Assembly: GCA_036245525.1 (NCBI GenBank)
Contig: BTPG01000005.1
Location: forward strand, 118,215,299 to 118,279,298
Source: Semisulcospira habei
Lineage: Eukaryota > Mollusca > Gastropoda > Semisulcospiridae
Direction of reading: 5' to 3'
Length of the DNA: 64,000 nt
The translations under genes and the position numbers were made by a program. Of the stretch, positions 28,901 to 38,556 are shown in pieces; the stretch's first letter is position 1; every line of letters starts with the position of its first letter. The notes beneath the pieces were generated by a model. It searched no databases. It was not told the DNA's origin and saw nothing but the letters and a program-made list of their open reading frames with translations.

Positions 28901-29977
28901 TGCTAACAGTTGTTCAGATGGACAAAATCATCTTTTGGCTGTGGGGAGGGGGGTAGGTATGTAACTTTTCAGTGTGACTTTAGTGGGAAATGTCAACATC
29001 TGAGTATACATTTTATTTTGCAGTGTGACTTAGTGGGAAATTCAACATCTGAGTATACATTTTATTTTGCAGTGCAATAACTTGTGCACAGCTTTAATAC
29101 ATTTGATTTTCATTTTCTCTTCAATGCTGTATACCTTGTGTACTTGATGTGTGCCTCTGTGTGTGCACATGTAAATGAGTGTATATCTGTGTGTGTGCCA
29201 CATGGATACATGTATGTGCATGTAGCCTTTGTGTGTATACATACATGTGCATGTGTGTATGCATTTGCCTCGATATGTGTATTTGTACATGTTACATGTG
29301 TGTGTGTGCCTGAGAGAATGAGGTGAGAGAGAGAGAGTGAGTTTTTTAAGATGTACATAATGTAAAATTATGGCTCACAACTGTTGATTTTTTGGGAATA
29401 AATTATATACCAATCTTTGGGAAGAAGCTTTTATGTCTTTTGTAATGGCATGATATGTTAACAGTGTGTGACTACATGCAGGCATCAACATTTCTGTTCA
29501 CATGAAGGCATGGTCAGTATAACTGCTGGGTTATTTACTTTTAATAAGTAAACTATCCAGCTGCAAGAGACATTAACCCATTGTGAGCCCCCCGCGAGAA
29601 ATCCCCCCCCCCCCCACCCCCCAACTAACAAACCAACCACACCACAAAAAAAATCAAACCATCTCCCCAAAATTAAAATGCCCACTACTGCTGTAACTGT
29701 TCAAAGACATACTTCTGTAACAGATGGTTATGAAACGCTACACACAGGTCTAGCTATGGTTCATTTAGACACAGGACAATCCAGTTAAGCACACGTTGTC
29801 TTTATACATGTATCAAGTAACCTGGCAATGACTCCACCCCGTTCTAGAAATACAACGCTATCAGTGCGAGAAACAGCTAAAAATAGACTGACATGCTAAC
29901 GGCAGCGCAGAATAAATAAGTGCGATTACACGTGTACTTTTGCTGCATGTACAACTGTTTGTTAAAGTTCGTTAGGT
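28901..29977. other. Intergenic DNA with simple repeats
   Basis: A direct duplication of about 52 bp (CAGTGTGACTT-AGTGGGAAAT at 28970 and 29022), TG-rich sequence 29150-29320, a poly-C run near 29604, and a TTAACCCATT end of a lost MITE at 29573. AATAAA at 29396 is a possible polyadenylation signal. No gene. Confidence 0.5.
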
Positions 29978-30395
29978 GTGTCAACATTCCATAATAAATA
30001 CAAATGGTGCTGAAATGTGTCTTCAGATTTATGCGCAATGGTACTTTCAAGCCACTGTCTAGCGTACACTTATTAATGGGAGGTAAACGAGACCTGAGTT
30101 TCAGCAGTCAGTTGCTTGTGTCAACATTCCATAATAAATACAAATGGTGCTGAAATGTGTCCTCAGATTTATGCGCAATGGTACTTTTAAGCCTAGCGTA
30201 CACTTATTAATGGGAGGTAAAGAGACCTGAGTTTCAACAGTCGGTTGCTTGTGTCAACATTCCATAATAAATACAAATGGTGCTGAAATGTGTCTTCAGA
30301 TTTATGCGCAATGGTACTTTTAAGCCACTGTCTAGCGTACACTTATTAATGGGAGGTAAACGAGACCTGAGTTTCAGCAGTCAGTTGCTTGTACA
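29978..30395. repeat. Three-copy tandem repeat, period about 136-140 bp
   Basis: GTGTCAACATTCCATAATAA starts copies at about 29978, 30118 and 30252. Each runs through TGGTGCTGAAATGTGTC, TTATGCGCAATGGTAC and CACTTATTAATGGGAGGTAA to CAGTTGCTT. The middle copy has a short deletion. Confidence 0.9.
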
Positions 30396-30709
30396 GAGTT
30401 AGTTCCCTTTCATTGGTTCATAAATTTCTGGCCTATTTCAATGACCTACATCTAATTATAACGTTGCACAAATCAGTTGTATCGTGCAGAAACGTCAAAT
30501 CTGCTTTACAAAATATTTAAAACAACTACTTCCACGGCAGATTGTTTTGCACCCATTAATGCAACAAGGTCAAACAAATGAACGAACAAATAAACAAACG
30601 CTGTTCGTCATTTCAGTGTTCGTTCATGTTTTGATAACAATCTGCTCTGAGCCGTGACTGGTTCGTTCTTTAGATGCCCGTTCAGTTTGTCAACGAACCA
30701 GTAGAGCAG

Positions 30710-30912
30710 TTAACCTTTTTCATTCTGATACACTATTGCTTGAAAGAACTTGATTTGACCATGATATTTCAAGGGTGGTGCCAGGATAGCTTGGCGCCTG
30801 AGGCGCCAAGCTATTCTGGCACCACTCGAACTAAAATCTTGATCTGTAGCCTTCATAGGACAAGCAAATTCGAAAAAAAAAAAAATCCGCCTCAAGATGA
30901 AAACATGTAACA
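30710..30912. repeat. HP1a hairpin MITE
   Basis: TTAACCTTTTTCATTCTG at the start. The stem pairs GGATAGCTTGGCGCC with GGCGCCAAGCTATTC around a three-base loop. The right end after CCGCCTCAAGATG is decayed. Confidence 0.8.
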
Positions 30913-31062
30913 CAATCAACATATAATCGTCCGCTTTGTGTAAGGGTTTGTTTCATCACGTAATTATAATCCAAAAATGTGACTGCCAAGCGTGCGAACT
31001 GAAATGCAACGGAAATTCCCAACAACAAAAGAATTAAATGCCTTCGGAAAGGACCGCAAGTC

Positions 31063-31160
31063 TCCTGACGAGAAAAACTGAAGAACTGCGACATTTTTGG
31101 AAACACTAAAAGTGTTTCCGACGATTACAAAAATGTCGCATTTTTTTTTGCTCGTCAGTA
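31063..31160. repeat. HP3 hairpin, about 98 bp
   Basis: Arms begin CTCCTGACGAG and end CTCGTCAGTA. GCGACATTTTTGGAAACACT pairs with AGTGTTTCC...AAAATGTCGC. A second-arm segment is missing on the left. Related to four exact 100-bp copies at 55.5-58.5 kb. Confidence 0.8.
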
Positions 31161-31641
31161 TACAACACCATCGTGTTGTCCACCACAATTGTGTTATGCT
31201 TGCGGCATACATATCCCACATGGAACACTAGTTTAAAGTCACGCGGTACCCGGGTAGGCATTGCCGCCGGTCTCGACCAAAGACAGTACCAAAAGAGGTA
31301 AATCGAGGCAACAGGAGAATGGTATTCATAAACCCTTGCATATTACAGGGGGATGATAATCTATGCCTCTTACAGATGTAGCTGACCCAATTTCTGAAAG
31401 TACTGAGGTCATCGGGCCGACCCGCATCGGCCCGCCGATGGCATGGGCCAATCAGTGGCGGCCGATGGCCTTTTGCGCATTGGGTAGGTCTTTTGACTGC
31501 TTTCGTTATAAGGTTCGCTTATACACCGGCTGATATAATTTATGTCATTTTGCACCGCTATATCATTTGACACATCTTTGTTATACACTGTTGCTGAACT
31601 GATGCAAAGCACAAGGCGCATCTTTGTTATACATGAATTCA

Positions 31642-31709
<68 letters not shown>

Positions 31710-32012
31710 CACCAGTGGATCGACGGGGACAAATCAGTAGTGCGTGTACCATTTGACCCTTGACTGAGTGAAGTCAAACTGAACCCATGATTCGTTCTGG
31801 CGGATCGTAGCATGATGTCTAAATGTCGTATAAAACGGGCCCTTTCCAGTTACTTCGAGGAAAGCGGGGGCCGGGTGTGTGTGTGTGTGTGTGTGGGGGG
31901 GGGGGGGGGGTGCGGGACAGGGGGTGGGGGGGGGGGGTGGAATGTGGGGACGGGGGAGACACAGAAAGCCTCCCCGACGCTAGACCTTCTTCCAGTGGCC
32001 GAAGAATCAAAC

Positions 32013-32091
<79 letters not shown>
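31161..32091. other. Intergenic DNA with microsatellites and a decayed HP2 hairpin
   Basis: HP2-like arms at 31313-31378 (ATCTATGCCTCTTACAG on the right). A (TC)n microsatellite lies at 31648-31702, G-rich runs at 31893-31938, and (TG)n at 32015-32090. No gene; the ORFs here are translated repeats. Confidence 0.6.
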
Positions 32092-32093
<2 letters not shown>

Positions 32094-33160
32094 TTGTTTT
32101 CCTCCCTACGTCACACGACCAGTCACTTTAGCGCAAACCGTACCATATGTGACCGTGATATAAAAAACCCTGTAGCGAAAAATGGCGGACGTTTTGTAGC
32201 CCTCTCGATGACGCATCTTGGATGCCAGTTTAGTTGTTCTATAAAACAGCGCCAAACGTTCTAAAGTACAAAGTTACGTAGTGTTCGAAACAACAAGCAC
32301 ACTCAGTACTGGAGACGGCAACGTCATGACATATTTTAAATTACGTCATAAGTCTATTATGTATAAATGTTTTTTCCTTTGGCGTCAGTCATGTCTGGCG
32401 TGATCCAGGTCGCAAGACGTCTTCTTGATTTCTTGAGGAATGAACACAAATACGTTATTGGTCGGAGGGGTTCGCTGCACGGACCCTTGTAGGCTTTCGG
32501 GAGGTCAAAGGAATCATTGTACCCCACAGGCCTTCGGCCTTCGGGGTACAATGATTACTTTGACCTCCCTCAGGCCTACAGAGGTCCGTGTAGCGAACCC
32601 CTCTGACCAATAACTTATATTGTATATGTTTTCCTCCCTACGTCATACGACCAGTCACTTTAGCGCAAACCGTACCATGTGACCGTGATATAAAAGCCCC
32701 TGTAGCGAAAAATGGTGGACGTTTTGCAGCCCTCTCGATGACGCATCTTGGATGCCAGTTTTGTTCGATAAAAGATCGCCAAACGTTCTAAAGTACAAAG
32801 TTACTTAGTCGAAACAACAAACACACTCAGTACTGGAGACGGCAACGTCATGACATATTTTTAAATTACGTCATAAGTATATTGTATATAAATGTATATT
32901 CCTTTGACGTTAGTCATGTCTGGCGTTATCCAGGTCGCAAGATGTCTTCTTGATTTCTTTTACGAAAATAGTGGAGGAATGAAAACAAATACGTTATTGG
33001 TCGGAGGGGTTCGCTGCACGGACCCTTGTAGGCCTTCGGGAGGTCAAAGGAACCATTGTACCCCTCAGGTCTTCGGCCTTCGGGGTACAACGATTCCTCT
33101 GACCTCCCTCAGGCCTACAAAGGTCCGTGTAGCGAACCCCTCCGACCAATAACTTATAAT
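32094..33160. repeat. Tandem duplication of a 535-bp unit, each unit carrying an HP5 hairpin
   Basis: Unit 1 (32094-32625) and unit 2 (32626-33160) share TTTTCCTCCCTACGTCA, CGACCAGTCACTTTAGCGCA, AACCGTACCAT, GTGACCGTGATATAAAA, GCCCTCTCGATGACGCATCT, GGAGACGGCAACGTCATGAC. Each ends in a hairpin (32452-32614; 32991-33155) with arms of about 70 bp: TTGGTCGGAGGGGTTCGCTG against GCGAACCCCTCTGACCAATA. The loop region GGCCTTCGGCC is itself palindromic. Confidence 0.9.
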
Positions 33161-33278
33161 ATACACACACATATTTGTGCTTTGTCAGCTGTTCGGTACT
33201 GTATCGTCATTAAACGTCTAGGTGAGCACACTGAGCACTACATCTCTGTCTGTCTCTGTGTCTGTCTGTCTCTCCCGT

Positions 33279-33664
33279 TTAACACATTACATCCGAGTGT
33301 GAATTAAAATAAAATTGCTTATTGTCCTGTGAAAGCTAAATCACGAATTAGGAGCTAGATCAACCCTTTTAGTTCAAGGGTGGTGCCAGAATAGCTTGGC
33401 GCCTCAGGAGCCAAGCTATTCTGGTACCACCCTTGAACCATCATAGTCAAATTGATTCCATGCAGTAGTGTATTACTGAGGGTGAAAAGGCTTAAATCAC
33501 AGTAGGCTAAATCACAAATTAGGAGCTGGATCAACCATTTTCAGTTCAAGGGTGGTGCCAGAATAGCTTGGAGCTTCAGGCGCCAAGTTATTCTGGCACC
33601 ACCCTTGAACTGTCACAGTCAAATTGATTTCAAGCAGCATTGTGTCAGGATGAAAAAGGGTTAA
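33279..33664. repeat. Two consecutive HP1a hairpin copies (reversed)
   Basis: TTAACACATTACATCCGAG at the left and GAAAAAGGGTTAA at the right. Two stems at 33372-33437 and 33545-33612, each with GTGGTGCCAGAATAGCTTGG and its inverse. Between them AAGGCTTAAATCACAG looks like a joined end/start. The second stem has paired and unpaired changes near the loop (TTGGAGCTTCAGGCGCCAAG). Confidence 0.82.
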
Positions 33665-34131
33665 CTGACGTGGTTGCGGAAAAGTGTTACCAGGCCGTGA
33701 GACTCACATAATATCCCCATGCTTCAGTCCCCGATTTGATTCAGTGTCGGTGCATCCGAGCGTAAGGCAAACATTTTACCTGCGATGGTCCTCGCCCTCC
33801 CGCGACCTGTTCACCACAGGGGCGTCCATTGAAAAGTAGAGGGTTGAGTTGTGGATTGGTTGGTGGGGTGGGGGCGGTGGGTTGGGTTGTGGGGCGGGGG
33901 GGGGGGGGGGGAGTCATCGTGTAAAGGGGGTGGGTTGAGTAAGGGGATTGTGGGGGTGGGTCTGATAAAGGTCTTTTGGATATTCACTGAGCGCTGTCCA
34001 GAATGGTCAGTAAAAATATATATATTATTTTAGCGACTAGATTTGTTTTTAATGGGTTTGTGTGTGTGTGTGTGTGCTTCCTGCCCCCCTCACCCCCCCC
34101 CCCCCCCCATTTTTCAACCTCAAGGGTCAGC
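33665..34131. other. Intergenic DNA, G-rich and TG-rich stretches
   Basis: 33690-33800 resembles a SINE-like body (CATCCGAGCGTAAGGCAAAC) but was not identified. G runs at 33895-33911 and (TG)n at 34062-34076. No gene. Confidence 0.45.
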
Positions 34132-34197
34132 AGAGGCAAGGAACCTCATGGGCCCCCGCATATACGGGGGTTTATGAGGATCTTTGCCTCTTGCAGT
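34132..34197. repeat. HP2 hairpin
   Basis: GAGGCAAGGAACCTCATGGG pairs with TTATGAGGATCTTTGCCTC; loop CCCCCGCATATACGGGGG is itself paired. Confidence 0.82.
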
Positions 34198-34339
34198 TGG
34201 GTGGTGTTCACATTTGTCCTGTAGTGAAGTGCCACATACCATTTTGTTTTTGTCATGGAGCACATTGCACTAAAACACAATAACAAACAAACGAAAAATA
34301 GATAACACACGCACGCACACGCACGCACGCATGCACGCA

Positions 34340-34371
<32 letters not shown>

Positions 34372-34830
34372 CATACACACATCTACCACCATCACCACCA
34401 CTAAATGAAGTAAGGGAATTGTCATCACTATGAGTAATTTCATATCTTGCATTTTCTTAAAGCTCACGCTATCCTTTGTTTGTTGGTTTCAATATCGCAC
34501 AAAACCAATCGAATAATTTCCGAAGGACTTGCAAAAACATCCCCCAAAAAATGCCACCGCCATCTCCACCCCCACCCCCACCCTGTCCTTACATCCATGC
34601 CCTCTTGAAAACTCCCCCGCCCCTTGGTGTCCGGCTGCGGTCAATGTAGCCAGTGGGCTGCACTAATGACCATTGTGCATGACCGCTGTCACCAGTTTCA
34701 ACCCTCCCCTAACCCCATCCCGCTCCCCCTCCTAAATTTCCTCTGTTAGAGGAGCCGTGATTTACGAAAGGTTTGTTTGCGAACGACGTCGGCCAGAGGA
34801 CTTTTTGCTTACTTTAGACTTTAGACTTCT
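34198..34830. other. Intergenic DNA with a CA/CACG-rich microsatellite
   Basis: ACGC/ACAC-type repeat at 34308-34381. The rest is C-rich unique sequence. No gene. Confidence 0.5.
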
Positions 34831-34844
34831 ACTTGTCAACATCC

Positions 34845-35061
34845 TCCAGTATCACTAGGCAGGCATTGTCATGGAACCCCCAGGGAAAGAGGAAAAGAGG
34901 TAGGCCGAGAAACTCCTGGCGTCGAGACCTCCAAGCAGACATCAAGAGACTGAGAACCACCTGGAGTAGAATCGAAGGAGAAGCACAGGACAGGAGTTGC
35001 TGGAGGTCTCTCGTCGACGGCCTATACCCGGGTAGGGGTGACAGGCGTAAGTAAGTAAGTA
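34845..35061 (+). mobile_element. Short 5'-truncated LINE copy (KRKRGRPR family) with 14-bp TSD
   Basis: Same 3' part as 25999-26230: ITRQALSWNPQGKRKRGRPR to GRGDRRK, then a TAAG repeat. ACTTGTCAACATCC flanks it at 34831-34844 and 35062-35075. Confidence 0.92.
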
Positions 35062-35075
35062 ACTTGTCAACATCC

Positions 35076-35379
35076 CCCCCCCCTCTTCTCTCTTGAAAAA
35101 AACAAAGAAAGAAAAACAATGAAAAAGAAAAGAAAGAACAAAAAACAAAAAAGAAGAAAAGAAAAGAAAATAAAAGCATAAATTAATCTAGAAACTAGAA
35201 AGCAATTTACTTTATTATTTTTAGAAAAAAAAAAAAGATAAGTATGCGCAACTGTTTTCTTGCAGATTTTCTACTTTGGAAAACTATCAGTAAGATTCAT
35301 TGTTTTGAATTTGTCAATTCCGAAGTGTATTTCTCTCTTTGTTAGTTCCTCTTCTTTCGATTAGACCTGGTCTGTGAAA
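35076..35379. other. A-rich intergenic DNA, nothing recognised
   Basis: Long GAAAA/AAAG-rich stretch to 35175 followed by AT-rich sequence. No gene or repeat family identified. Confidence 0.5.
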
Positions 35380-35449
35380 GCAAGAGGCGACGATTCTCAT
35401 GACCCCCTGCGATAACAGGGGCTCATGAGAATCGTTGCCTCTTGCAGAT
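35380..35449. repeat. HP2 hairpin
   Basis: GCAAGAGGCGACGATTCTCA pairs with TGAGAATCGTTGCCTCTTGC. The outer stem differs from other HP2 copies (CGACGATT instead of CATAGATC), and both arms carry the change. Confidence 0.85.
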
Positions 35450-35651
35450 GGAAGGCTCTGGTTCGGGGAGGGGGGTGGGGTGGGGGGGGGGGGCGGATCA
35501 TTATCATTTGATGCTGTTGGCCGGACCGTGCAATTTGTCACAGCTCTGCTTTGTGGGCCGGTGTGTGGTTACCATTTCTATGGAGTACGCTGGACTGCCT
35601 CTTCATTCTGAGCCGAAGTATTGGCGGTTTGCCACTGCCTATAAGACAGTA

Positions 35652-35880
35652 TTAACCAATATCATACTGAGGCTAAAAGCTTAAAATTTGTACACTTCCA
35701 TAATTATGCAAGCTACATTTATAGTACTTACAGATAAGGATATAGAACAATGGCTTTGAGTTCAAGGGTGGTGGCAGAAAAGCTTGGCGCCTAGAGGCGC
35801 CAAGCTATTCTGGCACTACCCTTGAACTATTTCAGTCAAACTTATTTCATACACTGGTGTATTCCGAATGATAAAGGCTA
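35652..35880. repeat. HP1a hairpin MITE (reversed)
   Basis: TTAACCAATATCATACTGAG at the left; the right end AATGATAAAGGCTA has lost TTAA. The stem AGTTCAAGGGTGGTGGCAGA pairs with TCTGGCACTACCCTTGAACT. Confidence 0.8.
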
Positions 35881-36034
35881 GTTGATTTAGATGCGGAACA
35901 ACTGTGATGTTTAATTTTAGTACTTATCTAAATTTAAGTTTTTTTTTTCGCAAACGATATGACATTGTGATCCTGTTTCATTCAAGGAGATCCGTGTTAT
36001 TTGACGGCATTGATTGTGCAGTTATAACATGCAA

Positions 36035-36066
<32 letters not shown>

Positions 36067-36077
36067 TGTGTGCGTGC

Positions 36078-36150
<73 letters not shown>

Positions 36151-36827
36151 CGCGTGTGTGTGTGATAGCAAAGCGTGCTATTGTTTATTATGTGTCTTAA
36201 CGTAGCACTTTAAAGTTGTAATATTGTTTCTCTCTTTTACCTTTTGTTGGTCTCGTTACAATGACCACCACGCAATAATTTCCTTTTTTTATAATAAAGT
36301 TGCTGAATCTGAATCTACTACACAACACAACCATTTCCAGTTTAATCAAATCCCTAGAACCTGATCCGCTAGAATAATAATCACGCACATACAACTGTGA
36401 TCACGTACAGTTTCTTCCGCCATCCCCTACACCCCCACAAGCCGCTCTGTAACAGTACCATACAAACCATTCAGTTCAGTCAAATAGTGTCAGAAAACAC
36501 CAAGCCACTTACACTTTCGCGATTATCGTAGTCCCTTCATGCACTGTCCTTCAGTTCGCATCGCTGGTTCTTGATGGCGTACTGAACGGGTTGGTCTGGT
36601 GATTCTTCGATCCGCCAATCGAAAACCACGATTACCGTGACGTTGCCTAACTGGAGACGATCCAATAAAATAATAATAGTTTTTAAAAAAGCAGCGTGAC
36701 GTAATTCCATACGGCCCAACCAGAAACAGAAGGAGCATGACCTAACCGCAGACGAGCCAATCAGAAACTGACAAAAGCAGCATGACGTAACTCGAGACTT
36801 TCGTCATTTCCGACACAAGGCGTATTA
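35881..36827. other. Intergenic DNA with a long TG microsatellite
   Basis: (TG)n with TGCG interruptions at 36034-36165. AATAATTTCC...AATAAAGTTGCTGAATCTGAA near 36270-36315 looks like a 3' tail of a common animal repeat. No gene. Confidence 0.5.
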
Positions 36828-36931
36828 ATGAAAATGGGTACTGCCTACTAGTCTGTGATTTTGGACCTGACGGCCGTTTAGGCCGTAAGGTCCAAAATCG
36901 GAGACCAGTACCCATTTTCATTGCTAACCAC
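36828..36931. repeat. HP4 hairpin with long outer arms
   Basis: Inner arms GATTTTGGACCTGACGGCC/GGCCGTAAGGTCCAAAATC. Outer arms AATGAAAATGGGTACTG/CAGTACCCATTTTCATT. Confidence 0.85.
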
Positions 36932-37397
36932 TCGACTACTCGAAGTAACGCTTGGAATGTAATCAGGTAGTGTTACGGTGACACTTACAATGTAACACGA
37001 ACCTCTTGTAATCAGTGTGCATTTCGGCTTTTGTGAAACTTTCACCTTTGTCGGCGGACCACCTCTTCTCATGTTTCCAAGCCCGTGACTCCAGCGCTAG
37101 CATGCAAGCACCATTCGCTGTTGGGAGGACAATGTGACTACTTCGATTTTTTTACGCCTAGATGGCGATTTTGTCCAGACATTTCAACTATCTTCGCTTG
37201 GTAGGGCAACATTTGTCATCGTAAATACATGTATATTCTTTCACGTTCAAATGTTAGTTTGCGCAGGTCTTATTTTCAGGTTTGTGTCATAGATGAACTG
37301 ACCAAGTGTGCATATTCTGAACAGTCATTACTTTTCGACCAAGACGACAACAACAACGACAATCATTAAAAATAAAGGAGTCTCACCAAATTCATAA
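36932..37397. other. Intergenic DNA, nothing recognised
   Basis: Unique-looking sequence without ORFs of note or repeats recognised elsewhere in the window. Confidence 0.5.
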
Positions 37398-37602
37398 TTA
37401 ACCCATTTAGGTCCAACACACCGCAGCAGGAGATGGATCGACCATGATAATTCAAGGGTAGTGCCAGCGTAGCTTGTCTCCAAGCTAATTTGGCACTAAC
37501 CTTGAATTATCATAGTCGATCCATCTTCTGCTACAGGTACATTGTTGCTAGGAAACACCTATAAAATGTGGGAATTGCGGCCTTGTGGGTTAAATGGGTT
37601 AA
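37398..37602. repeat. HP1b hairpin MITE
   Basis: TTAACCCATTTAGGTCCAAC at the left and GTTAAATGGGTTAA at the right, TTAA on both sides. The stem is partly deleted at the tip (GTAGCTTGTCTCCAAGCTAA). Confidence 0.85.
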
Positions 37603-37617
37603 CACGAGAACCTCCGT

Positions 37618-37831
37618 TTAACTCATTCTACCCCAACACCGAAATCCCAAAAGTTTGTCGTTGTCCTCTGAAGACTGCATTGCAGTGCAGGACACAGATC
37701 GACCATGATAGTTCAAGGGTGGTGCCAGAATGGCTTGGCGCCCATAGGCGCCAAGCTATTCTGGCACCACCCTTGAACTATCATGGTCGATCCTTATCTT
37801 GCTGTGGTGTGTCTGGGGTAGAATGAGTTAA
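37618..37831. repeat. HP1b-like hairpin MITE with HP1a-type stem
   Basis: TTAACTCATTCTACCCCAAC at the left and GGGGTAGAATGAGTTAA at the right, so the terminal repeats are about 17 bp. The stem runs from CGACCATGATAGTTCAAGGG to its inverse, about 45 bp with one mismatch (GAATGGCTT against AAGCTATTC). Confidence 0.9.
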
Positions 37832-38126
37832 ACCCTGCACTTCCGGTGACCCAGATTATCTTTCTGAAATCTGTGCTAGTTCAGCCACCAGAGCCCCAGC
37901 CGTCCAAGGAACATGGATATAAATTCGTGTTAGCAAGAGACATAGATCCTCATGAGTCCTCGCAGCATCGACCAGCTTCATCGTGGCGATCCAGCTAAAC
38001 TTTCTCGTCAGTTTTTACTGCGTGGACAGCTTTACTATAAAGGGACGCAACCTATTGTCTTTCGTTACTTCTTGAGGGGACTGTCGTTCACCTGACACTG
38101 CTTTTTAGGAACATATTTCGGGTTAA
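37828..38126. repeat. HP2 MITE with decayed hairpin
   Basis: TTAAACCCTGCACTTCCGG at the left and CATATTTCGGGTTAA at the right, each TTAA shared with a neighbouring element. AGCAAGAGACATAGATCCTC and CATGAGTCC remain of the hairpin. The part from 37922 is repeated at 42951. Confidence 0.75.
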
Positions 38127-38199
38127 CGCATTTAACCCCAAGGCCTCATTTCCCAAATATTGAATGTGTAACGTCTGTTTATCGGTTGCTGGAGTCGGA

Positions 38200-38402
<203 letters not shown>

Positions 38403-38556
38403 TTATTTCAGTTTTTGCAGGCCATCAGGCCCATATGAACACAAAATACAATTTACAACCAGAAAACAGGAAGGTGGTTGTAAAGAACACAATCACATAG
38501 CATTACATCAGCGCACATAAATAAACAAAAACAACGAAAGTTCAAAGCAAATCCCT

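Noticed and set aside
33690..33800. Possible tRNA-derived SINE or tRNA gene
   Set aside because: No cloverleaf or clear A and B boxes could be drawn; no tRNA gene was found anywhere in the window.
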